Assembly (NCBI RefSeq): GCF_006265175.1
Contig: NZ_VDCQ01000028.1
Span: 1,821 to 65,820 of the forward strand
DNA: 64,000 bases
DNA from: Paenibacillus hemerocallicola
GTDB lineage: Bacteria; Bacillota; Bacilli; Paenibacillales; NBRC-103111
Direction of reading: 5' to 3'
Both the position numbers and the translations under genes were made by a program. Below, piece after piece: positions 37,506 through 45,864 of this stretch (position 1 is its first letter; each line of letters begins with the position of its first letter). Under the pieces are notes generated by a model. The model had not been told where the DNA came from, ran no database searches, and saw only the letters and a program-made list of their open reading frames with translations.

Positions 37506-37628
37506 TCAGCCGCTCATCAAGGTGCCCCAAGGGTTGTATGCCGATTGTGCCGTTGCAGTTTTTTTTCATCGTCCGTTGCGTTATGGTAAAATCAAGAAAG
37601 AAAAGCGCAAAGGGCGGTGAAGCGTACG

Positions 37629-38528
37629 ATGAAAATCGCGGTAGCCGGCGGAACCGGATTCATCGGCGGCAGACTGATCCGGTATTTGAAGTCGTGCGGG
37701 GACGAAGTGATGCTCATCTCCCGTTCGGCATCCGGGGGCATTCGCGGCGGCTTGAAGACGGTCGCTTGGGACGAATGCATGGACCGGAAGCAGATGTTCG
37801 AAGGTTTGGACGGCATCGTCAACTTGTCCGGGGAATCGATCAATCAACGCTGGACCGCTCAGGCGAAAGGCCGCATCGTCGAATCCCGGCTCGATACGGT
37901 CGACAAGCTCGCCAGACTCGTCGGACAGCTGAACGACAAGCCCAAGGCGGTCGTGAACGGCTCGGCCATGGGTATTTACGGTACGTCGGAGACCGACATT
38001 TATGATGAATCGAGCGCTGTCCGCAATGTCGACTTTTTGTCCGGAGTGGTCGAGCAATGGGAACGGGCGGCCCGAGCGATACCGGCTCCCCGGCTGATTC
38101 TGCTGCGTACCGGTCTCGTACTGGGCCTCGAGGGAGGCGCTCTTCCCCTCATGTCGCTTCCGTACAAGCTGGGAGCGGGCGGACGTGTCGGCACGGGCCG
38201 GCAATGGATGAGCTGGATTCATGCGGACGATATCGTCCGTCTGATCCGTTATTGCATCGACACGCCCGATATCCGGGGGCCGGTCAATGCGACCGCGCCG
38301 CATCCGGTACGGAACGACCGGTTCGGTCGAGCGCTCGCTTCGGCCATGCGCAGGCCTCACTGGCTGCCCGTCCCGGCATTCGCGCTGAAGGCGGCGCTCG
38401 GGGAGATGGCGGAGATGCTGCTGACCGGACAACACGTCTTGCCGAAGGTGGCGCTGGAGCACGGCTTCGAATTCCGGTATCCGACGGTGGACGAGGCATT
38501 AAACGCCATTTACGGTAGAGTTCCGTAA
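37629..38528 (+). CDS. TIGR01777-family NAD(P)-dependent epimerase/reductase
   Basis: A 299-residue extended short-chain dehydrogenase. The nucleotide loop GGTGFIGGRL is at residues 7-16; GIYG with the catalytic-type Tyr lies near 118. The C-terminal helical DUF1731 region (ALKAALGEMAEMLLTGQHVLP) is typical. The YfhF/SulA-like family has no settled substrate. ATG 37629 follows GGGCGGTGA; GTG 37617 is less likely. Confidence 0.9.
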   Translation: MKIAVAGGTGFIGGRLIRYLKSCGDEVMLISRSASGGIRGGLKTVAWDECMDRKQMFEGLDGIVNLSGESINQRWTAQAKGRIVESRLDTVDKLARLVGQLNDKPKAVVNGSAMGIYGTSETDIYDESSAVRNVDFLSGVVEQWERAARAIPAPRLILLRTGLVLGLEGGALPLMSLPYKLGAGGRVGTGRQWMSWIHADDIVRLIRYCIDTPDIRGPVNATAPHPVRNDRFGRALASAMRRPHWLPVPAFALKAALGEMAEMLLTGQHVLPKVALEHGFEFRYPTVDEALNAIYGRVP

Positions 38529-38550
38529 GCCGTTCCGGCTTTTTTGCGGC

Positions 38551-38579
38551 TTGACATGCCGTGTCACATATCGTTAACT
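38551..38579 (+). promoter_or_regulatory. Candidate promoter of the glutamate dehydrogenase gene
   Basis: TTGACA (38551-38556) and TTAACT (38574-38579) with a 17-bp spacer. The -35 box is part of the palindrome TGACA-TGCCG-TGTCA (38552-38566). A second -10-like TACAAT lies at 38610-38615. Confidence 0.5.
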
Positions 38580-38638
38580 GGAATAGGAACAACTGTAGTA
38601 CAGCTTAGATACAATATATGGGAAAACGGGTGAAGCAA

Positions 38639-39922
38639 ATGAGCGGAAACAAGCGCATTTTGATGGGAGCCAACCAGCCGGCGCTTAGCGAAGGCGTAAT
38701 GGTCTCGACCCAGAAGGTGATACATGAAGCGCTCGAGCGGTTGGGCTACGGAGAAAGCTATTTCGAATTGCTGAAGGAACCGCTGCGGCTGTTGACGGTA
38801 CGCATACCGGTACGAATGGACGACGGGCAAGTGAAGGTGTTTACCGGTTATCGCGCCCAGCATACGGATGCCGTGGGACCGACCAAGGGAGGCATACGGT
38901 TCCATCCAAGCGTGACGGCGGAGGAAGTATCGGCGCTCTCGCTCTGGATGACGCTCAAATGCGGAATATTCGATCTGCCTTACGGCGGAGGCAAAGGCGG
39001 CATCATCTGCGATCCGCGCACGATGTCGCTCGGCGAGGTGGAGCGGCTGGCTCGCGGCTACGTGCGGGCGATCAGCCAGATCGTCGGCCCCAATAAGGAT
39101 ATACCGGCACCCGATGTATATACGAATGCGCAAATTATGGCCTGGATGCTGGACGAATACAGCCGTATCCGCGAGTACGACTCGCCGGGCTTCATTACCG
39201 GCAAGCCGCTTGCCATCGGCGGTTCGCAAGGGCGGGAGAAGGCGACCTCGCTCGGAGTGGCGATCTCGATCCGCGAAGCCGCGGCCCAACAGGGAATGGC
39301 GATGAAAGGCTTGAAGGTATGCATTCAAGGCTTCGGCAACGTCGGCAGCCATCTGGCGGAAATTCTCGATCAATGGGGCGCGATTATCGTCGGCGTGAGC
39401 GACGTGCATGGCGGCATCTACGACGAGAAAGGTCTTGATGTGCCGTATTTGCTCGACCGGCGCGATTCGTTCGGCAGCGTGACGAATTTGTTCAGCAAGC
39501 GTCTGACGACGGCGGAATATCTCGTCCAGCCGTGCGACGTGCTCGTCCCGGCCGCGCTCGAGAACCAGATTACGATGGACAATGTCGATCGGATCCAGGC
39601 GAAATTGATCGTGGAAGCGGCCAACGGGCCGACGACGCTCGAAGCTTCGGACCGGCTGCACGAGCGCGGGGTGCTCGTCGTGCCGGACGTGCTGGCCAAT
39701 GCCGGCGGCGTTACCGTCTCGTATTTCGAATGGGTGCAGAACAATCAGGGGTACTACTGGACGGAAGAGGAAGTCAACAGCAAGCTGGAGAGCAAGATGG
39801 TCGAAGCGGTGCATAAGGTTCTGGGCTTGGCCAAAAGCAGAAGCATTACTCCGCGTCTCGCCGCGTATATGGTCGGCGTGCAGAAGTATGCGGAAGCGAG
39901 CAGGCTGAGAGGCTGGGTATAA
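38639..39922 (+). CDS. Glutamate dehydrogenase
   Basis: A 427-residue hexameric-type dehydrogenase interconverting glutamate and 2-oxoglutarate plus ammonium. The substrate-binding motif GPTKGGIRFHP and the catalytic Lys/Asp region (PYGGGKGGI, DIPAPDVYTN) are present. The Rossmann loop GFGNVGSH is near residue 230. It resembles RocG/GudB rather than GdhA. ATG 38639 has GGGTGA upstream; ATG 38618 lacks a site and could lie before the second promoter's start. Confidence 0.92.
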   Translation: MSGNKRILMGANQPALSEGVMVSTQKVIHEALERLGYGESYFELLKEPLRLLTVRIPVRMDDGQVKVFTGYRAQHTDAVGPTKGGIRFHPSVTAEEVSALSLWMTLKCGIFDLPYGGGKGGIICDPRTMSLGEVERLARGYVRAISQIVGPNKDIPAPDVYTNAQIMAWMLDEYSRIREYDSPGFITGKPLAIGGSQGREKATSLGVAISIREAAAQQGMAMKGLKVCIQGFGNVGSHLAEILDQWGAIIVGVSDVHGGIYDEKGLDVPYLLDRRDSFGSVTNLFSKRLTTAEYLVQPCDVLVPAALENQITMDNVDRIQAKLIVEAANGPTTLEASDRLHERGVLVVPDVLANAGGVTVSYFEWVQNNQGYYWTEEEVNSKLESKMVEAVHKVLGLAKSRSITPRLAAYMVGVQKYAEASRLRGWV

Positions 39923-39950
39923 CAACGACAACGGCATAAGGGTACTCCAT

Positions 39951-39993
39951 GGGCTTCGCACAGGCAGAACGATCTGCAGGCGGAGCCCTTTTT
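39951..39993 (+). terminator. Terminator of glutamate dehydrogenase
   Basis: GGGCTTCG pairs with CGGAGCCC around an inner GCAGA/TCTGC hairpin, then TTTTT. Confidence 0.85.
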
Positions 39994-40063
39994 ACTGGAA
40001 CGGATATAATCTCTGAAGCAAAAGCGCCGTGACGCGTTTTGCCACGACAGGAGGATGACCGAT

Positions 40064-40891
40064 ATGAGCGAGCTTCTCGTTCCGACTTGGTATTATCAGC
40101 ATTATGACGCCGATTTCAATCTCGACGTTCCGGCGGAAGCGTTCGGAGGCTGGAACAAAACCGAGCTGCCGATCAACGCCGCCAAAACCGCCCTCGTAGT
40201 GATGCACGCGTGGGACTGCGGGACTCGGGAGCAGTACCCCGGCTGGCACCGGGTCGTGGAATACATCCCGCGTTCGTACGACATATGCGACAACGTGCTC
40301 CCCGACTTGCTCGGTGCGGCAAGATCGTCGGGCTTGACCGTCTATCACGTGGTTCGTCCGGGCAGCGACTATTTCCGCGAATATCCGGGGTACAAGAGAG
40401 CCGACCGGTTGGCCGGTCCCGCCGAGCCGAAGAAGCGTCAAGTGGAGAGGGACGACGTCCTCGACCGGCTCGCCCGTTTCCGCGCTAAGTCGATCTTCCC
40501 CGGAGAGCACAATAAGGCGGATATCGCGGCGGGGCAGCAGCATCTGGACTTCCCGGAGCAGGCCAAGCCGGCAGGAGAGGAAGGCATCGCGGAAACGGCA
40601 GCCCAGCTGCACGCTTTATGCAGGGACGACGGCATCAACCACCTGATCTACGCCGGGTTCGCGATTAACGGCTGTTTGGTCACTTCCCCGGGAGGTATGG
40701 TGGATATGCAGCGGGAAGGCTACACGTGCTCGGCCGTCCGCCAAGCCGTGACCGCGATCGAGAATAAGGAAACGGCCCGGACGGAGACGGCGAAGGAGAT
40801 CGCTCTCTGGCAGGTAGCGCTTTTCTACGGGTTCGTGTATGATGCCGACGATTTGATCGGAGCTTTAAAGAGCGGTAGTACGGTCGTTTAA
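40064..40891 (+). CDS. Isochorismatase-like cysteine hydrolase
   Basis: A 275-residue cysteine hydrolase fold protein. The expected catalytic Cys sits in YAGFAINGCLVTSPGG (about residue 206), with the following Pro/Gly turn. The first acidic residue, usually in a DMQ motif, appears as VMHAWDCG, a variation on the family. An insert at about residues 115-150 is charged. The substrate is unknown; relatives hydrolyse nicotinamide, isochorismate or N-carbamoyl compounds. ATG 40064 is nine bases from AGGAGG; ATG 40055 abuts it. Confidence 0.82.
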   Translation: MSELLVPTWYYQHYDADFNLDVPAEAFGGWNKTELPINAAKTALVVMHAWDCGTREQYPGWHRVVEYIPRSYDICDNVLPDLLGAARSSGLTVYHVVRPGSDYFREYPGYKRADRLAGPAEPKKRQVERDDVLDRLARFRAKSIFPGEHNKADIAAGQQHLDFPEQAKPAGEEGIAETAAQLHALCRDDGINHLIYAGFAINGCLVTSPGGMVDMQREGYTCSAVRQAVTAIENKETARTETAKEIALWQVALFYGFVYDADDLIGALKSGSTVV

Positions 40892-40963
40892 TCAAAAGGA
40901 GGGGCCCGCCGCTCATCCGCAGGTTTGGAAGAGGGCGGGCCATGGAAGCGAGTCTGTGCGAGT

Positions 40964-41488
40964 TTACCGGTACGGTCTCCGGCGTCGGAAATGCTGCTGC
41001 ACGAATATGGTGGAGGTACGGATACGGGCTTTCTTCTTGCCTTTGCGACGGCGCTTGCGGCGGCGGCGCGGGCGCCGTTTCCATTCTGCCTCGTCGTCGT
41101 CGGCGCCGCCCGATTTGCCTTTGCCGGGAAGCATCGTCATGAGCAGCTTGATCATGGGCTGCATTTGCTGAATATTGCTGACGATCTTCTGCACTTTGCC
41201 AACGGTGGAGATGATGCCGTCGATACCGCCCAGCCGGTCGACTACCGATTTGATATCTTTGAAATTGAAGCTGCTAAGAAGACCGGCGCCTCCTCCCGAG
41301 GACGCTGCCGGCGCGGCGGGCAGCTGCTGTCCGAATTGCTGGGCCGGGGGGGCGAAGCCAAAGCTCTCCGTCGGAAATCCGCCGGCGCTAGGGCCGGGAT
41401 AGGGGCCGAAGCTCCGGTAATCCCCCGAACTCCGCACGTCCCGTTGGTCATACCGGACTGGCCATTGATGTCGATTCACTCGGTTCAC
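40964..41488 (-). CDS. YqfQ/VrrA-like protein, low-complexity termini
   Basis: A protein of about 174 residues on the opposite strand. The first 70 residues are Pro/Gly/Ala/Gln-rich. A conserved helical middle (FNFKDIKSVVDRLGGIDGII, then VGKVQKIVSNIQQMQPMIKLL) resembles Bacillus YqfQ-type proteins, and the tail is very basic (RRPRRRRKRRRKGKKK). GTG 41488 or GTG 41479 may be the start; AAGAAGGAA precedes both. The frame continues to 41779 without conserved character. Function unknown. Confidence 0.6.
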   Translation of the reverse strand: MNRVNRHQWPVRYDQRDVRSSGDYRSFGPYPGPSAGGFPTESFGFAPPAQQFGQQLPAAPAASSGGGAGLLSSFNFKDIKSVVDRLGGIDGIISTVGKVQKIVSNIQQMQPMIKLLMTMLPGKGKSGGADDDEAEWKRRPRRRRKRRRKGKKKARIRTSTIFVQQHFRRRRPYR

Positions 41489-41773
41489 ATTCCTTCTTCT
41501 TGGATTTCGGTTATGTAATACTGTATGTGGTAGGCGAATGATTGGTTTGGACGAATGCCCGGTTTCTCGCGTCCAGTTCGGGGATATGTCCTGCTCGAGC
41601 GCGGAATTGGCCGTGGAAGGCAGCCCTTTTTTCGAACAAGTTGCCGTTGCGCGGGAATGACAATTTAGTCCGGTGACGTATAAAAATTTTAACGTTTTAC
41701 AATCGTAAAGGAAGGAATGCGGCGAGTTATGTCGAAACAGGTTAATAAGACAGGAAATAGGGGTTGAGAGAAA

Positions 41774-42064
41774 GTGCAATTGAAGAAGCTGAACGATAAA
41801 TCGATCGACCAGTTGTTTGAGGCGGTTTTGACGTTGAAGACGGTGGAAGAGTGCTATATTTTTTTCGACGATCTGTGCACGGTTAACGAGATTCAGTCGC
41901 TGTCGCAGCGGCTCGAGGTTGCCCGCATGCTGGGCAAAGGAAGCACGTACAACCAGATCGAAGCGGAGACGGGCGCCAGTACCGCGACCATTTCCCGCGT
42001 CAAGCGGTGCTTGAATTACGGCAATGACGGTTACAAAATGGCATTGGAGCGGCTAGGCCGCTAA
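41774..42064 (+). CDS. yerC: YerC/YecD family TrpR-like regulator
   Basis: A 96-residue helical DNA-binding protein. The TrpR-like helix-turn-helix is seen in SLSQRLEVARMLGKGSTYNQ and GASTATISRVKR. In Bacillus subtilis yerC lies in the same purine-to-dgkB neighbourhood. GTG 41774 is preceded by a GAGAGAAA site. Own terminator at 42110. Confidence 0.9.
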   Translation: MQLKKLNDKSIDQLFEAVLTLKTVEECYIFFDDLCTVNEIQSLSQRLEVARMLGKGSTYNQIEAETGASTATISRVKRCLNYGNDGYKMALERLGR

Positions 42065-42109
42065 TCGATCGCGGGCCCGCCGGTCCGGTCCCATACGCTT
42101 GTCCGCGAG

Positions 42110-42138
42110 ACCCCGCTCCTATAGAGAGCGGGGTTTTT
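42110..42138 (+). terminator. Terminator of yerC
   Basis: ACCCCGCTC/GAGCGGGGT perfect 9-bp stem followed by TTTTT. Confidence 0.9.
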
Positions 42139-42231
42139 GGCGTTCGCCGGACGATGGCGAGCCGCCGAATTGACTTTCGTGTAAGCTTTCGATAGCATGA
42201 ATATGAAGGTTGAGCGGAAGAGGTGCTCCGG

Positions 42232-43029
42232 ATGGGCAAGGCAGGCGTTCTCGTAATCAGTCACGGCTCCCGCAGCCCGGAGTGGGTGCGGCTCATCGAT
42301 CGGGCGGTAGCGGATATCCGGTTGCCCGCAATCGAAGATGGAGGAGTTCCGGTCGTTTCTTCGTTTCTGGAAATTGTCGAGGGACGGCTTATTCAGGACG
42401 GCATCGATGAGCTCGAAGCGATGGGCGTTGCCGATCTCGTAGTCGTGCCGTTATTCGTCTCGTACGGAAGCACGCATGTGGATGAAATCCGCTATGCGCT
42501 CGGCGATTTGCCCGAGGCTTCGTCCGATACGGACATGGTGCCGTTTCGCCGGGAAGCGAGCGTGCACGTCTGTCCTCCGTTGGATGACGATCCGGTCGTG
42601 GCGGATATTGTGCTGCACCATTTGGGCTCCTTGTCGGCTTGCCCCGAGCGGGAGCGCGTGCTGTTGATCGGCCATGGCAGCGAGCTGCCGGATTTTTACG
42701 CCAAATGGAAAAGCGGGATGGGGAGCGTGGCGCGAAGATTGCAAGAGCTCGGCGGATTCAGGGAGGTTCGGACGGCGCTACTGCTGCCCGACGAGACCCG
42801 CGATGCTCTGCAGACTTGGCGTGAAGACCCGACGGACTGTGACGTCATCGTCGCTCCGCTGTTTTTAAGCTCGGGGTATTTCACAAATACGGTAATTCCG
42901 GACAGATTGGCCGGATTCGAATACAAATATAATGGAAAAGCGCTTTTGCCGCATGCTTCGGTATCCCGCTGGATGGAGCGGGTCGCGGCGGAGGCGCTCG
43001 GACGGATAAGAACCGAGAATATAAACTAA
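42232..43029 (+). CDS. Sirohydrochlorin chelatase, CbiX type
   Basis: A 265-residue two-domain chelatase. Each half starts with the metal-binding His motif: VISHGSRSPEW (residue about 10) and LIGHGSELPDFY (about 142). It inserts iron, cobalt or nickel into sirohydrochlorin; no other tetrapyrrole gene lies nearby, so the metal is not predicted. ATG 42232 is nine bases from GGAAGAGG. Confidence 0.85.
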   Translation: MGKAGVLVISHGSRSPEWVRLIDRAVADIRLPAIEDGGVPVVSSFLEIVEGRLIQDGIDELEAMGVADLVVVPLFVSYGSTHVDEIRYALGDLPEASSDTDMVPFRREASVHVCPPLDDDPVVADIVLHHLGSLSACPERERVLLIGHGSELPDFYAKWKSGMGSVARRLQELGGFREVRTALLLPDETRDALQTWREDPTDCDVIVAPLFLSSGYFTNTVIPDRLAGFEYKYNGKALLPHASVSRWMERVAAEALGRIRTENIN

Positions 43030-43065
43030 ATGATGCCGAACGAACATAAATGGGGGAATGGGTTG

Positions 43066-43974
43066 ATGACGAAACGCGCCAGATTGATCTACAACCCGAC
43101 ATCCGGTCGGGAGGAAATGAAGCGAAGGCTGCCGGAAATCCTGCAGCGATTGGAACGGGGCGGGCTGGAGACGTCGACCCATGCCACGATCGGGGAAGGG
43201 GACGCCACGGTTGCGGCCGCCGAAGCGGTCGAGCGCGGCTTCGACATCATCATCGCGGCGGGCGGCGACGGCACGCTGTATGAAGTGATCAACGGCATGG
43301 CGGAGATGAAGAACCGCCCTCCGCTCGGCATATTGCCGGTCGGGACGACCAACGATTTTGCCCGGGCGCTCGGCATTCCGAAGCATTGGGAGTTCGCCGT
43401 CGACCTGATCCTGCAGCAGCATACGCGGGTGATCGACGTAGGCAAGGTCAATCAGCGGTATTTCATCAACATCGCCGGAGGCGGGTCGATGACCGAGCTT
43501 ACGTACGAGGTGCCGAGCAAGCTGAAGACGATGATCGGACAGCTCGCCTATTACATGAAGGGGCTGGAGAAGCTGCCCCGGCTGAGGCCGATCGAGCTGT
43601 GCTTCCGTTCGAAGGAAGTGCTCGTGCAAGAGGAAGTGATGATGTTCCTCATCTGCAACAGCAACTCCGTAGGCGGCTTCGAGAAGCTGGCCCCGGACGC
43701 GAGCCTGAGCGACGGGCTGCTCGACGTATTCATCTTGCGCAAGTGCAACCTGGCGGAGTTTATCCGCATCGTATCGGCGGCGCTGCGCGGCGAGCATATG
43801 AACGACCCGCATGTGATTCATTTCAAGACGCAAAGCATTCAGGTGACCTCCCCGGATTACGTGCAGCTCAACCTGGACGGCGAATTCGGGGGTACGCTGC
43901 CGTGTACGATCTCCGTCCTGCCGGATCATCTGCAAATATTCGTGGACGAGTCGGGAACCTCGACCTATAAATAA
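43066..43974 (+). CDS. dgkB: Diacylglycerol kinase DgkB
   Basis: A 302-residue soluble lipid kinase that returns diacylglycerol from lipoteichoic-acid synthesis to phosphatidate. The kinase signature AAGGDGTLYEVINGM begins near residue 62, with LIYNPTSG at the N-terminus and PVGTTNDFARALG near 95. ATG 43066 follows GGGGGA by eight bases. As in Bacillus, it lies directly before rlmD. Confidence 0.92.
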   Translation: MTKRARLIYNPTSGREEMKRRLPEILQRLERGGLETSTHATIGEGDATVAAAEAVERGFDIIIAAGGDGTLYEVINGMAEMKNRPPLGILPVGTTNDFARALGIPKHWEFAVDLILQQHTRVIDVGKVNQRYFINIAGGGSMTELTYEVPSKLKTMIGQLAYYMKGLEKLPRLRPIELCFRSKEVLVQEEVMMFLICNSNSVGGFEKLAPDASLSDGLLDVFILRKCNLAEFIRIVSAALRGEHMNDPHVIHFKTQSIQVTSPDYVQLNLDGEFGGTLPCTISVLPDHLQIFVDESGTSTYK

Positions 43975-44022
43975 AGACTTGCCCCGGTGGTAGGGCAAGG
44001 ATTAGCAACGGAGTGTATAAAC

Positions 44023-45717
44023 GTGGCACCAAACCGAAACGGCCGCAACGGCCGAACGAAAAGAAACGGACCGCCCGGCGGCCGACGGGAAGGGACCGAG
44101 CGTCCCGCGGCCAAGACTGCCGCCCCGGTCGCACTGCGGGAACAGGTCGTCGCCGATATTATCGGAATAGGACATGGCGGGGAAGGGGTGGGCCGCGTAA
44201 ACGGCTTTACCCTTTTTATCCATGGAGTGCTGCCGGGCGAGCGGGTAAGCGCCGAGGTTACCGGCCTCAAGAAGCAGTACGGCTTCGCCCGATTGCTGGA
44301 CGTGCTGGAAGAGAGCCCTGACCGACTGGAGCCGCCATGCCCGGTGTTCGACGAATGCGGAGGCTGCCAGCTCCAGCATCTCGGCTATGACGCGCAGCTT
44401 CGGATGAAGTGGAAAATGGTGGTCGACAACCTGGAGCGGATTGGTAAGCTTCGGGTGATCGGAGGGCGGAATGCCGAGGGGACGGGGAACTCCGGAAGGC
44501 TGCAAGACGAGATGGGGGAGGAGCAAGCTGGAGGGCGGCAAGACGATGAGGAGACGGAGCGATCCGAAAGGCGGCAGGACGGGCTGAGGGCGGAGCAAGG
44601 TGGAGAGCAGCGTGACGCCGAGGGAGCGGTGCGCTTCGAAAAGGGGCAGGACGAGCCAGGGACGGAGCAATCGCCGGGCATACTCGTCCATCCCACAATC
44701 GGGATGGACGATCCTTGGCGCTACCGCAACAAAGTGCAGGTTCCAATCGGCGAACGGGAGGGCGGCCTCGTCGGCGGCTTCTACGCCACGGGCAGCCACA
44801 CCATCGTCGACTCCGACCTGTGCCTGATCCGGACCGAGGCGGCCGACGACATCGTTAGCGCCGTTAAACGTATCGCCCACGAGCTGGCTATCCCGGCCTA
44901 CGAGGAAGAGAAACGGCAAAGCGGACTGCGTCACGTTATCGTGAAGACAGCTTTTCGAACCGGGGAAATCATGGTTGTACTCGTGACCGATCAGACCAAG
45001 CTCCCCCACGTGGAGCAATTGACCGAGCGAATAGTCGCAGCAGTACCCGGTATTACCAGCCTCTTCCATAACGTCAATCCCTTACCGGGGGGCGGGACGG
45101 TCATGGGTCCTCATACCTTGGTGTTATGGGGGCGGGACCGTATTTATGATGCGATCGGAGACGTGCGGTTCGCCATCTCGGCCCATTCGTTCTACCAAGT
45201 AAACCCGGTGCAGACCGAAGCACTGTACGGCAAAGCGCTGGAGTACGCCGGCTTGACCGGAAGTGAAACCGTCATCGACGCCTATTGCGGAGTCGGCACT
45301 ATTTCGCTTTTTCTCGCCCAACGGGCGAAACAGGTATACGGCGTGGAAATCGTGCCGGAGGCAATAGAGGACGCCCGGCGCAACGCCGAGCTGAACGGCA
45401 TCACGAACGCTGAGTTCGAAGCGGGCAAGGCCGAAGAAGTCATCCCCGCCTGGCGGGAGCGCGGCATCCGCCCCGACGTTATCGTCGTCGACCCTCCTCG
45501 AAGCGGCTGCGACGCCGCGCTTCTCGACACGATTGTCGCGATGCGGCCGGAGCGTGTTGTTTACGTTTCTTGCAATCCGTCGACGTTAGCTCGTGATCTG
45601 CGCGTGTTAGAGGATGGTGGGTTTCGGACGGTGGAGGTGCAGCCGGTGGATATGTTTCCGCATACGGTGCATGTTGAAAGTGTTTGTTTGTTGGTGAGTG
45701 ATGGAACAGAAGGCTGA
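44023..45717 (+). CDS. rlmD: 23S rRNA (uracil-5-)-methyltransferase RlmD/RlmCD type
   Basis: A 564-residue SAM-dependent m5U methyltransferase (RumA/RlmCD family). A TRAM domain (about 45-100) is followed by Fe-S cysteines 106, 112 and 115 (CPVFDECGGCQ), a fourth Cys in DSDLCLI, and the Rossmann core with DAYCGVGTISL. The nucleophile is in YVSCNPSTLARD. Residues about 147-217 are an inserted low-complexity, Glu/Arg/Gln-rich segment encoded by tandem repeats and absent from the usual family plan. The last 150 bp have lower GC than the rest, next to the integrated element. GTG 44023 has GGAG nine bases upstream. Confidence 0.92.
   Translation: MAPNRNGRNGRTKRNGPPGGRREGTERPAAKTAAPVALREQVVADIIGIGHGGEGVGRVNGFTLFIHGVLPGERVSAEVTGLKKQYGFARLLDVLEESPDRLEPPCPVFDECGGCQLQHLGYDAQLRMKWKMVVDNLERIGKLRVIGGRNAEGTGNSGRLQDEMGEEQAGGRQDDEETERSERRQDGLRAEQGGEQRDAEGAVRFEKGQDEPGTEQSPGILVHPTIGMDDPWRYRNKVQVPIGEREGGLVGGFYATGSHTIVDSDLCLIRTEAADDIVSAVKRIAHELAIPAYEEEKRQSGLRHVIVKTAFRTGEIMVVLVTDQTKLPHVEQLTERIVAAVPGITSLFHNVNPLPGGGTVMGPHTLVLWGRDRIYDAIGDVRFAISAHSFYQVNPVQTEALYGKALEYAGLTGSETVIDAYCGVGTISLFLAQRAKQVYGVEIVPEAIEDARRNAELNGITNAEFEAGKAEEVIPAWRERGIRPDVIVVDPPRSGCDAALLDTIVAMRPERVVYVSCNPSTLARDLRVLEDGGFRTVEVQPVDMFPHTVHVESVCLLVSDGTEG
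44461..44673 (+). repeat. In-frame 72-bp tandem repeat within rlmD
   Basis: Two full units (44494-44565 and 44566-44637) of 72 bp align without gaps, flanked by a half unit on each side. Each unit carries GGCNGCAAGACG-like and GAGCAAG segments. The period is a multiple of three, so the frame is kept and each unit adds 24 charged residues. Confidence 0.85.
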
Positions 45718-45824
45718 AATGCCTTGATATATAAGGGTTTTTGGTTGTAGTACAGAGCTTTGAAGTTTGGTATAACAGCGGGGGAATTGTGGCTTTGGTG
45801 CTAAATTGGTGCTAATCTTTTGGG
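45718..45824. other. Left junction of an integrated element (attL region)
   Basis: Between the rlmD stop and the converging integrase gene, the sequence is AT-rich. It contains TTGATATATAAGGGTTTTTG just after the stop and a direct repeat TTGGTGCTAA (45795-45804 and 45806-45815), which suits recombinase arm sites. The core att sequence may lie in the last codons of rlmD. No second copy was found in the window. Confidence 0.5.
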
Positions 45825-45864
45825 AAGACGACGTTTTGAGGGTGTTAAAGCGTCGTCTTTTTTC
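45825..45864 (+). terminator. Terminator between rlmD and the integrase
   Basis: AAGACGACG/CGTCGTCTT stem followed by TTTTTT on the + strand; it overlaps the integrase stop. Confidence 0.7.

Noticed and set aside
40913-40941. GGCCCGCC/GGCGGGCC hairpin between the cysteine hydrolase and the YqfQ-like gene as terminator
   Set aside because: The stem is good, but neither strand has a T tract; it could be chance in GC-rich DNA.
45718-45862. tRNA gene as the attachment site
   Set aside because: No cloverleaf-forming sequence or TTCGA-type T-arm is present; the 3' end of rlmD is the better target.
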